Of a stretch of 7,950 bases of DNA, positions 1-5,032 are shown piece after piece. Location of the stretch: NCBI RefSeq assembly GCF_035294165.1, contig NZ_DATGLN010000069.1:1-7950 (forward strand), read 5' to 3'. The notes beneath the pieces were generated by a model that was not told the DNA's origin, searched no databases, and worked only from the letters and a program-made list of their open reading frames with translations. Within the stretch, counting starts at the first letter, position 1. Each line of letters starts with the position of its first letter. Both the position numbers and the translations under genes were made by a program. Origin of the DNA: Chthonomonas sp035294165 (GTDB taxonomy: Bacteria; Armatimonadota; Chthonomonadetes; Chthonomonadales; Chthonomonadaceae).

Positions 1-72
1 CCCCAAAGCGATCCAGCGCTTAACATGCATGCCGGGGTAGAGCCATTTCCAAAGAGGAGAGCGTCGGTTCAT
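1..72 (-). CDS. yvcK: YvcK/CofD-like family protein (gluconeogenesis factor), N-terminal fragment
   Basis: Only the first 24 codons are present; the gene continues past the left edge. The ATG lies 3 nt after the rapZ stop codon (TGA-ACG-ATG). A strong Shine-Dalgarno, AAGGAGG (complement of 81-87), sits 8 nt before it, inside the end of rapZ. The peptide begins MNRRSPLWKWLYPG and continues into HVKRW. This WLYPG...KRW pattern is the start of the YvcK subclass that carries an N-terminal membrane segment ahead of the CofD-like domain. YvcK proteins bind UDP-sugars and are needed for peptidoglycan synthesis and growth on gluconeogenic carbon sources in Bacillus. rapZ-yvcK(-whiA) is a classic conserved gene order, which supports the call. 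The catalytic-like domain is not visible, so the assignment rests on the N-terminal motif and on context. Confidence 0.8.
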   Translation of the reverse strand, partial: MNRRSPLWKWLYPGMHVKRWIALG

Positions 73-75
73 CGT

Positions 76-981
76 TCAGGCCTCCTTGCCTTGAGACGGT
101 TCGGGCAGATCGCGATGTCGCACGGCAACGTGTGCCCCTCGCCCGCGCAGATAAGCGGCCAACGCTTCGGCCAACACCACCGAACGATGTTTGCCGCCAG
201 TACAGCCTATCGCGATGGTGAGGTAGGCCTTTCCCTCCGCCTCATATTCAGGAAGGGTGTAATCAATGAGGGCCTCCATCTTCTCCAACAGCGGCTTGGC
301 CCTCGGATCGGAAAACACAAACTGCTTCACCACGTCGTCACGGCCATCATGGGCTTGCAACTCCGGCACATAGTGCGGGTTACAGAGAAACCGTACATCG
401 AAAACAAGGTCGGCGTCCACCGGAATGCCGTACTTATAGCCGAAAGAAAGCACCACGATCTGCATGCCCGTCGCATCTGCATCCGCATACATATCTTGTA
501 ACTGATGGCGCAGTGCGATGGGGGTTAGCGTGGTTGTATCCACAACGCGGTCGGCCATGGCGCGAACTTCCTCCAGGAGAGTACGTTCCACCTCAATGGC
601 CTCTTCGATGCTCTTTATCTGCGGCTGCGCCAGAGGGTGATAGAACGGATGCGGCCTTCGGCTCTCCTTGAAACGGGCGACGAGTACGTGGTCTTCCGTA
701 TCCAGAAAGAGAACCTTTACCGAATGGCCCTGGTCGCGCAAAAGGCGCACGTTGGGTTCAAACATCCGAACAGCCTCACGAACACGCGCATCTACCACAA
801 CCGCAACCTTCGCAAAATCGTTCTCTAAGCAAAACGTCGCCAGACTCGGCAGCAAAGCAGGCGGCAGGTTATCTACGGTAAAGTAGCCGGCATCTTCAAA
901 GCTATGTAAGGCGGTTGTCTTTCCGGAGCCGGAGGCTCCAGAGATAATCACCAGTTGAAGTCGGGTTGGCCTCTCGTTCAT
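76..981 (-). CDS. rapZ: RapZ/YvcJ family nucleotide-binding protein (RNase adapter family)
   Basis: The 301-aa length is close to the family norm (E. coli RapZ is 284 aa). The N-terminal P-loop domain has Walker A GASGSGKT at residues 15-22, then the family signature AGYFTVDNLPP at 31-41, a Walker B-like VVVDAR at 61-66, and FLDTED at 92-97. The C-terminal domain carries SFGYKYGIP (179-187), FDVRFLCNPHY (194-204) and GCTGGKHRSV (259-268). H203, T261, G262 and R266 match, with a constant 13-residue offset, the E. coli pocket residues H190, T248, G249 and R253 that sense glucosamine-6-phosphate. The basic KRK-like C-terminal tail that E. coli uses to bind GlmZ/GlmY RNA is absent, so an sRNA-decay role should not be assumed. 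The ATG overlaps the upstream stop by 4 nt (ATGA), and no good Shine-Dalgarno is visible, so translation is probably coupled to the upstream gene. Confidence 0.95.
   Translation of the reverse strand: MNERPTRLQLVIISGASGSGKTTALHSFEDAGYFTVDNLPPALLPSLATFCLENDFAKVAVVVDARVREAVRMFEPNVRLLRDQGHSVKVLFLDTEDHVLVARFKESRRPHPFYHPLAQPQIKSIEEAIEVERTLLEEVRAMADRVVDTTTLTPIALRHQLQDMYADADATGMQIVVLSFGYKYGIPVDADLVFDVRFLCNPHYVPELQAHDGRDDVVKQFVFSDPRAKPLLEKMEALIDYTLPEYEAEGKAYLTIAIGCTGGKHRSVVLAEALAAYLRGRGAHVAVRHRDLPEPSQGKEA
81..87 (-). promoter_or_regulatory. Shine-Dalgarno of yvcK
   Basis: The minus strand reads AAGGAGG, 8 nt before the ATG at 72. This near-perfect site lies within the last codons of rapZ. It supports an otherwise very short fragment as a genuine gene start. 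Confidence 0.75.
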
Positions 982-1892
982 GGTTTTACCACTAAATAGA
1001 GTTTGCTACCGGTGTGCAGCCCCAGCGTGTTTGCCGCATTTCCCTCTCGAATCGCCAACTCAAGGCGCCCTCCACTCCCTCGATAGGCCAACAGGCAGCC
1101 CACTTCCACATCGGAAAAAGTACGCACCAAGGGCGCCTCACCGGCCTCGAATCGCACGCATAGTCGCTCTTCCCCGATGCCCCTATCGCCCATCCAGCGA
1201 TCCAGCGTCTCCTCATCCAAATTGGTAATAAGATTTCCGAACCGATCCACATACAGCACGGTAAGCTCTAGCGCTGGGCGCCCCTGTGCATCCGAAAGGG
1301 TCAGCGGCACGGGCACCTCCAAAAGGCGCAAGGGGAGCGAGGGGGAGGGCGTCGGCAGTGAAGAGGCCTCGGAGGCTTCCCAAACCGCTCCGATGGCCTC
1401 TAGGGGCAGCCCCTGCGCCAGGTGGGCTGCGAGAGGGGCAAAAATATCACGGCCGTGAAAAGTCGCGCTGATACGAGGCAACACATAGGCACCTCCTACA
1501 TGGGCACTCCACTTCGCCACTTTCAGCGGACGCTGCTTGCGAATCGGCAGTGTTAGCAGGCCATTATCCGGCGCCACCAAACGCGCAACCTCCGTTTCGA
1601 CCACACACACCTCCCGTTCGCTGCCCACACCGGGGTCTACCACAGCCACGTACACCGTGCCGGCAGGGAAGTAGGGCAGAGCGGCCTCTAACCGCGCGCT
1701 CCCTTCCAGCACGGCTTGCGGGGTCACCTCATGGGTAAGGTCAACAATCTGCGCCTGAGGCGCTATCGAGAGGATGACCCCCTTCATAACGCCCACATAG
1801 GTGTCTCGCGTCCCGAAATCGGTTAAAAGCGCGATTAGCGGTGGCTGTCTTGGTGTAAACCCCATCGTCTTTTCTGGCCCTTGTTTCTTCAT
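978..1892 (-). CDS. SAM hydroxide adenosyltransferase (DUF62 / SAM_HAT family)
   Basis: The predicted enzyme hydrolyses S-adenosylmethionine to adenosine and L-methionine in the cytoplasm. The 304-aa protein has the N-terminal SAM_HAT fold: LLTDFGTRD (22-30), YVGVMKG (32-38), DLTHEV (51-56), VAVVDPGVGSER (82-93), APDNGLL (107-113) and ATFHGRDIFAP (143-153). The smaller C-terminal domain has YVDRFGNLITN (214-224) and LGLHTGSKLYLVV near the end. D86, R93 and H146 reproduce the Asp-Arg-His triad of the hydroxide-activating enzymes, with a 7-residue D-to-R spacing. This argues against a fluorinase or chlorinase. The start is uncertain. The ATG at 1892 has only a weak GCAGGT upstream, and an in-frame TGA two codons upstream bars further extension. 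The ATG of M10 (at 1865) has AAGGG about 12 nt before it and is a fair alternative. It is the first gene of the operon with rapZ and yvcK. Confidence 0.92.
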   Translation of the reverse strand: MKKQGPEKTMGFTPRQPPLIALLTDFGTRDTYVGVMKGVILSIAPQAQIVDLTHEVTPQAVLEGSARLEAALPYFPAGTVYVAVVDPGVGSEREVCVVETEVARLVAPDNGLLTLPIRKQRPLKVAKWSAHVGGAYVLPRISATFHGRDIFAPLAAHLAQGLPLEAIGAVWEASEASSLPTPSPSLPLRLLEVPVPLTLSDAQGRPALELTVLYVDRFGNLITNLDEETLDRWMGDRGIGEERLCVRFEAGEAPLVRTFSDVEVGCLLAYRGSGGRLELAIREGNAANTLGLHTGSKLYLVVKP

Positions 1893-1909
1893 TTTTCATT
1901 GTACCTGCG

Positions 1910-1926
1910 CCTATTTCAATAATAGG
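1910..1926. repeat. 6-bp inverted repeat upstream of the SAM_HAT operon
   Basis: CCTATT (1910-1915) and AATAGG (1921-1926) form a perfect inverted repeat with a 5-nt TCAAT loop, 18-34 nt before the first gene of the minus-strand operon. It could be an operator half-site pair or a small leader hairpin. It is short enough to be chance, and I could not place a convincing minus-strand promoter around it. Confidence 0.25.
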
Positions 1927-1950
1927 TAGACGATCCACCCTCCTTTACAA

Positions 1951-2272
1951 TTTAGGGCTTTAGCCCGCGAGAAAGCCGCGTCGCTTTAGCCAGAGATGGT
2001 GGTTGCCTCTATTGACTTAATAGTCTATGCTAACGATAGGGAAAACAACCCTCTAAGCTACCGGTGAGACAAACATCCGGGTCGCCTGATTGTGTACCAT
2101 ACAGAACTGTGACCTGATTGCTTTGGAAGACCTGAAGGTGCAGAACCTGGTTTGCAACCACCGCCTCAGCAAGTGTATTCTGGACTCAGGCCGGTATTTG
2201 TCCCGGCAACGGCTCACGCACAAAGTCGGTGGCTCGTGCGTTGCTTGGAAGCTGCACGGCTAAAGCCTTAGC
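1951..2272. mobile_element. Degenerate IS200/IS605-type element (deleted remnant)
   Basis: The tnpB fragment lies between two short hairpin-forming palindromes. The left one is GGGCTTTAGCCC (1955-1966). The right one is GGCTAAAGCC (2258-2267), which also sits within the hairpin GCTAA-AGCC-TTAGC (2259-2272). The left core GGCTTTAGCC (1956-1965) is the exact 10-nt reverse complement of the right one. A second copy, GCTTTAGCC, lies at 1983-1991. Subterminal hairpins and a tnpB stop close to the right end are typical of IS200/IS605 elements. The remnant is only about 320 bp, so most of tnpB and any tnpA have been lost. CACCCTC occurs just outside both sides (1936-1942 and 2280-2286); this family normally makes no target duplication, so it may be chance. 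The boundaries are approximate. Confidence 0.5.
2090..2263 (+). pseudogene. tnpB: tnpB (OrfB, RuvC-like nuclease) fragment, decayed
   Basis: The plus-strand frame of codon 2111-2113 is open from after a TGA at 2087-2089 to a TAA at 2261-2263. It translates to CDLIALEDLKVQNLV, then HRLSKCILDSGRYL, then QRLTHKV. This is the TnpB RuvC-II region: the family pattern is a hydrophobic strand, then the catalytic E in EDL, a basic -V.NH.L..SI.D.G- stretch, and a -L.YKA- helix. The fragment lacks the N-terminal RuvC-I aspartate region, the zinc-finger CxxC, and the RuvC-III aspartate. In another frame just upstream (2083-2109) the sequence reads RLIVYHTEL, which resembles the segment normally preceding this region and suggests a frameshift near 2105. 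There is no start codon or Shine-Dalgarno in context. It is a non-functional relic, recognised by motif only. Confidence 0.75.
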
Positions 2273-2358
2273 AGAGCGTCACCCTCGTACGAACGGAAAG
2301 TGCCGGCGAATCGTATCTTGAGTAACGGTACAAAAACATCTCACCGGCGCTGCGATGT

Positions 2359-2387
2359 TTGCTTTTGCCCCTCAAGTGGGGTAGAAT
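2359..2387 (+). promoter_or_regulatory. Candidate sigma70-type promoter of mrp
   Basis: A -35-like TTGCTT (2359-2364) and a -10-like TAGAAT (2382-2387) are separated by exactly 17 nt. They match the consensus at 3/6 and 5/6 positions. The -10 ends 32 nt before the mrp ATG. It is the best-scoring pair I found by eye in the intergenic region. Confidence 0.45.
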
Positions 2388-2400
2388 GAGAAGTTGAGGG
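2369..2400. promoter_or_regulatory. Inverted repeat spanning the mrp -10 region (possible operator)
   Basis: CCCTCAA (2369-2375) and TTGAGGG (2394-2400) form a perfect 7-bp inverted repeat with an 18-nt spacer, centred on the candidate -10 hexamer. The geometry suits a dimeric repressor that blocks RNA polymerase. An mRNA hairpin is less likely because the left arm would lie upstream of the transcript start. No protein partner can be named. Confidence 0.3.
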
Positions 2401-2405
2401 CGCTT

Positions 2406-2410
2406 AAGGA
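2406..2410 (+). promoter_or_regulatory. Shine-Dalgarno that fixes the mrp start
   Basis: AAGGA lies 9 nt before the ATG at 2420 and only 3 nt before the GTG at 2414. Normal spacing favours the ATG, making the protein two residues shorter than the longest open frame. Confidence 0.6.
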
Positions 2411-2419
2411 ACTGTGCAA

Positions 2420-3526
2420 ATGGCCGAAATAAGTAAAGAACAGATTTTAGAGGCGTTGCGGGTGGTGGAAGACCCCGATCTCCACCGAGATATTGTAACG
2501 CTTGGCTTTGTAAAAGACGTTCGGGTATGCGGCGGAAACGTGGCCCTCCGCATTGAGCTAACAACGCCAGCCTGCCCCGTGAAAGACATGCTGAAGATAC
2601 AGGCCGAGAAGGCGGTGCGTTCCCTTCCCGGCGTCGAGCAAGTGAACATTGAGATGACGGCGCAGGTGCGCTCTCGCCCCAACCCCGGAGAGCTTATTCC
2701 CAAAGTGCGCCATGTGATCGCCGTAGCCAGCGGCAAAGGCGGGGTCGGCAAGAGCACCGTGGCCGCCAACATCGCCATCGCCCTCGCCAAAACCGGTGCG
2801 AAAGTGGGTTTGCTCGATGCCGACATCTACGGCCCCTCCCTGCCGACCATGATGGGCGTGCGTCAACGCCCCCTTATGAAGGAGACACCGGCGGGTCCTA
2901 AGATCGTGCCTGTGCAGGCGCACGGCGTTTTGGTGATGTCGCTTGGTTTTCTTTTGGAACCGGATAAAGCGGTAGTGTGGCGCGGGCCGATGGTGGCCAG
3001 CGCGGTGCGACAGATGCTCGGCGATGTGTTGTGGGGCGAACAGGACTATCTCATTGTAGACCTTCCCCCCGGAACGGGCGATGCCCCGCTGAGTTTGGCG
3101 CAACTTGTTCCCCTTTCCGGCGTGCTTGTGGTCATGACCCCTCAATTGGTGGCACAAGAGATCGCCAACAAAAGCGTCGCCATGTTTCGCATGCTTTCTC
3201 AAAATCGCGAACGTCCCATCCCTATTCTTGGGGTTGTGGAGAACATGAGCGGCGGGCCTTTTGGCTCGGGCGGTGCCGAGATGGCTGCCAAACAGCTCGA
3301 TGTCCCCTTCCTTGGTCGTATTCCGCTCGATGCCGCCATCTGCGCGGGCGGCGATTCGGGCCTGCCTGTGGTTATCGGGGCTCCCGAATCGGAAGCGGCC
3401 TGCGCCTTCCATAAAATCGCCGCCTCTTTGGCCTCGCAGGTTAGCATCCTGCAGTATGCCCAAGATATCGAGGCGGCAACCGGTGACCGCACAGACGCAC
3501 AACAGACTATGATGACCGGCACGTAG
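2420..3526 (+). CDS. apbC: Mrp/NBP35 family P-loop ATPase, Fe-S cluster carrier type (ApbC)
   Basis: A cytosolic ATPase of the Mrp/ApbC/NBP35 group, thought to bind and transfer Fe-S clusters. The N-terminal DUF59/MIP18 domain spans about residues 4-80, with DPDL (18-21), IVTLGFV (25-31) and TTPACPVKD (48-56, cysteine at 52). The ATPase domain has the deviant Walker A GKGGVGKS (105-112), LLDADIYGPS (131-140), WRGPM (187-191) and VDLPPGTGD (213-221). The ATG at 2420 is preferred, giving 368 aa. AAGGA (2406-2410) is 9 nt before it but only 3 nt before the in-frame GTG at 2414. An oddity is that after GVVENMS (271-277) most Mrp proteins have a CPxC pair that holds the bridging 4Fe-4S cluster. 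Here the sequence goes straight to GGPFGSGGAE with no cysteine, so cluster binding in the usual mode is doubtful. It is monocistronic as far as can be seen. Confidence 0.93.
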   Translation: MAEISKEQILEALRVVEDPDLHRDIVTLGFVKDVRVCGGNVALRIELTTPACPVKDMLKIQAEKAVRSLPGVEQVNIEMTAQVRSRPNPGELIPKVRHVIAVASGKGGVGKSTVAANIAIALAKTGAKVGLLDADIYGPSLPTMMGVRQRPLMKETPAGPKIVPVQAHGVLVMSLGFLLEPDKAVVWRGPMVASAVRQMLGDVLWGEQDYLIVDLPPGTGDAPLSLAQLVPLSGVLVVMTPQLVAQEIANKSVAMFRMLSQNRERPIPILGVVENMSGGPFGSGGAEMAAKQLDVPFLGRIPLDAAICAGGDSGLPVVIGAPESEAACAFHKIAASLASQVSILQYAQDIEAATGDRTDAQQTMMTGT

Positions 3527-3538
3527 CCGTCGCGCGGA

Positions 3539-3561
3539 GGCGCGGCGGCAGGCGTCGCGCC
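3539..3561 (+). terminator. GC-rich hairpin after mrp (possible terminator, no clear U-tract)
   Basis: GGCGCGGCG (3539-3547) pairs with CGTCGCGCC (3553-3561) over 9 bp, including one G-U pair, around a 5-nt GCAGG loop. It begins 12 nt after the mrp stop codon. The following bases (CAACTTCATCTTTCCC) are only mildly T-rich, so intrinsic termination would be weak. It may instead be a 3'-end-stabilising hairpin. Confidence 0.4.
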
Positions 3562-3634
3562 CAACTTCATCTTTCCCAATTTAGAGGGGCCGACGCAGAG
3601 ATGCGAAGGCTCCTCAAACTTTTTGATAGGCTTC

Positions 3635-3664
3635 TTGCGAAAGATCGCTCCTCTTTCCGACAAT
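3635..3664 (+). promoter_or_regulatory. Weak candidate promoter of the aminotransferase gene
   Basis: TTGCGA (3635-3640) and GACAAT (3659-3664) are separated by 18 nt, each matching the consensus at 4/6. The predicted -10 sits in the loop of the inverted repeat at 3650-3674. A separate promoter is plausible because of the 186-nt gap and the hairpin after mrp. Confidence 0.25.
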
Positions 3665-3674
3665 TTGAAAGAGG
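3650..3674. repeat. 8-bp inverted repeat in the aminotransferase leader
   Basis: CCTCTTTC (3650-3657) and GAAAGAGG (3667-3674) are perfect complements around a 9-nt spacer (CGACAATTT). The repeat lies 39-63 nt before the start codon. It could be an operator overlapping the candidate -10, or an mRNA hairpin if transcription starts upstream. Confidence 0.4.
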
Positions 3675-3695
3675 GTGCGCCGACATGCTGCGATC

Positions 3696-3704
3696 GGAGA
3701 AAGG
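3696..3704 (+). promoter_or_regulatory. Shine-Dalgarno that fixes the aminotransferase start
   Basis: GGAGAAAGG ends 8 nt before the ATG at 3713. The open frame extends 30 codons further upstream to a TTG at 3623, but that extension has no homologous character and no ribosome-binding site. The ATG is therefore chosen. Confidence 0.65.
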
Positions 3705-3712
3705 ATGACCAT

Positions 3713-5032
3713 ATGACAAAAACCCAGGATATCCTCGCCCTCAATGAAGAGGGCCTGTTAGCCGAGGTGCTCGGATACGAAACCAAGGAGGTAGCCCAAG
3801 AGGCGCATGGTGCCGAGATTGATACTTATGCGGGGCATCATCTTATAGACTTTACGGCGGGCATTGCCGTGCACGCCTGCGGGCACACGCACCCCGAAAT
3901 CGCACAGGCCATTAGCGCTCAAGCGCAGCGGGTGCTCCACGTGTCGGATACCATGCGTCACGCGCCCCAGCTGGAACTTGCCGCGTGGATGCGCCGTCTT
4001 CTCGATCGTCTGCTTCCCGGCCCCTCCCCCTGGACGTTTCTTTTCATGAACAGCGGCAGCGAATCCATTGACGCAGCCGCCAAGCTTGCGCTGAAGGCAA
4101 CCGGGCGCAGCGAGTTTCTCGCGTTTTCCGGCGCGTTTCATGGCCGCACGCTCTTTGCCACGGCGCTCTCCTACTCCAAAATCGCGCATCGTGCCCCGTA
4201 CATGGGGCTGCTATCCTCGCTTCGCGAACACATTCATCACCTCCCTGCACCGCGGTGTCAGAGTTGCCTCAACGGTCAAAAACGTCCCTGCTGCTGTCTC
4301 GAGGCGCTTGAACGGATACTAGAGGAGCGCAAAGAGCAGATCGCGGCGCTCTTCTTCGAACCGGTTCAGGGCGAGGGTGGCTATGTGCCTCTAGACCCCC
4401 GCATGGCACAACACATGCAAGCGCTTTTGCGCAAGCACCATGTGCTGCTTATAGCCGATGAGATTCAGACCGGTTGGGGGCGCACAGGCAGGTGGTTTGG
4501 CTTCGAGCACTTAGGCGTAGAGCCTGACATCCTCGTTTTCGGGAAGGCTGTGGGAGGAGGGTTACCTTTGGCCGGTTTGGCGGCACGCAAGGCTCTGATG
4601 GACAAATGGGAGCCTGGTGAGCATGGTACCACCTTTGGGGGCAACCCGGTGGCCTGCGCTGCCGGCTTGGCTGCCCTGCACATTCTTGAGCGCGAGGGCC
4701 TTGTGGAACGCGCTGCAAGGCTCGGAGAAGCGGTTCAACAGCGTCTTCGTCCCCTCATCGGCACCTATGGGGTAAGCGATGTGCGCGGCTTGGGCCTCAT
4801 GATAGGCATAGAGTTCCGCAACACACAGGGTCAACCGGACTACGCACGCTGTGAGCAGATCAAGCAGAGGGCAAGGGAAAGAGGCCTGCTCCTGCTCACC
4901 TGTGGTGCCCGTATAGGAGACCCTGCGGTAGACAATGCCACCCTGCGTCTCATTCCACCGCTCAACATTCCCGAAGAGACGCTTTGGAGGGGTTTAGACA
5001 CTCTTCTTGAGGTTATTCGGGAGACGGCTTAG
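3713..5032 (+). CDS. PLP-dependent class III aminotransferase, GABA/omega-amino acid type
   Basis: A fold-type I, cytosolic class III aminotransferase of 439 aa, within the usual 420-460 aa. It probably transfers an omega-amino group (for example from 4-aminobutyrate) to 2-oxoglutarate. Visible motifs are DFTAGIAV (46-53), the phosphate-binding NSGSES (113-118), AFHGRT (141-146), EPVQGEGG (216-223, the glutamate seen in GABA/ornithine transaminases), ADEIQTGWGRTG (248-259, D249 facing the pyridine nitrogen), FGKAVGGGLPL (276-286, PLP Schiff-base K278) and HGTTFGGNP (304-312). The close DEIQTGWGRTG/FGKAVGGG match resembles GabT and related 4-aminobutyrate or acetylornithine enzymes; substrate cannot be settled from sequence. 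Residues 182-195 hold an odd cluster, CQSC...CCC (cysteines 182, 185, 193, 194, 195). The gene follows mrp after 186 nt and is probably transcribed separately. Its 3' end overlaps the convergent methyltransferase gene by 20 bp. Confidence 0.92.
   Translation: MTKTQDILALNEEGLLAEVLGYETKEVAQEAHGAEIDTYAGHHLIDFTAGIAVHACGHTHPEIAQAISAQAQRVLHVSDTMRHAPQLELAAWMRRLLDRLLPGPSPWTFLFMNSGSESIDAAAKLALKATGRSEFLAFSGAFHGRTLFATALSYSKIAHRAPYMGLLSSLREHIHHLPAPRCQSCLNGQKRPCCCLEALERILEERKEQIAALFFEPVQGEGGYVPLDPRMAQHMQALLRKHHVLLIADEIQTGWGRTGRWFGFEHLGVEPDILVFGKAVGGGLPLAGLAARKALMDKWEPGEHGTTFGGNPVACAAGLAALHILEREGLVERAARLGEAVQQRLRPLIGTYGVSDVRGLGLMIGIEFRNTQGQPDYARCEQIKQRARERGLLLLTCGARIGDPAVDNATLRLIPPLNIPEETLWRGLDTLLEVIRETA

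Larger units (their letters stand above)
1893..2419. other. Divergent intergenic region with an insertion-sequence relic
   Basis: This 527-base stretch separates the minus-strand SAM_HAT operon from mrp. Its left end (1893-1950) is the upstream region of the minus-strand operon. Positions about 1951-2272 hold the tnpB relic and its palindromic flanks. Positions 2273-2358 show nothing I recognise. Positions 2359-2413 hold a promoter-like sequence and an inverted repeat ahead of mrp. No tRNA- or rRNA-like sequence and no riboswitch that I recognise was seen. It has no intact protein-coding gene. Confidence 0.7.

Noticed and set aside
978..1892. Possible fluorinase or chlorinase (SAM-halogenating) identity
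   Set aside because: The Asp-Arg-His triad (D86, R93, H146) of the hydroxide-using enzymes is present, and there is no sign of a halometabolite gene cluster around it.
1741..1938. A minus-strand GTG frame preceded by AAAGGAGG in front of the SAM_HAT gene
   Set aside because: The Shine-Dalgarno-like sequence abuts the GTG with no spacer, and the frame runs out of phase through the well-conserved SAM_HAT N-terminus. No properly spaced start follows it.
2013..2040. Plus-strand promoter-like TTGACT followed 17 nt later by GATAGG
   Set aside because: The -10 matches poorly (3/6), and the only gene directly downstream is the tnpB relic. It may be a vestige but is not supportable as a feature.
1893..2419. 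Riboswitch, tRNA or CRISPR-type array in the large intergenic region
   Set aside because: No cloverleaf, no regularly spaced repeats and no SAM-riboswitch-like conserved core could be recognised. The tnpB relic accounts for much of the length.
2558..3502. A 314-aa minus-strand open frame antisense to mrp
   Set aside because: Its composition is rich in His, Arg and Gly with no recognisable motif, and the opposite strand encodes an unmistakable P-loop ATPase. It is a coding shadow.
3528..3560. Direct repeat CGTCGCGC (3528-3535 and 3553-3560)
   Set aside because: Two 8-nt copies in a very GC-rich patch are expected by chance; the hairpin at 3539-3561 explains the structure better.
3623..3712. 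Upstream TTG start adding 30 residues to the aminotransferase
   Set aside because: It has no Shine-Dalgarno and no family-like sequence, whereas the ATG at 3713 has GGAGAAAGG at 8 nt.
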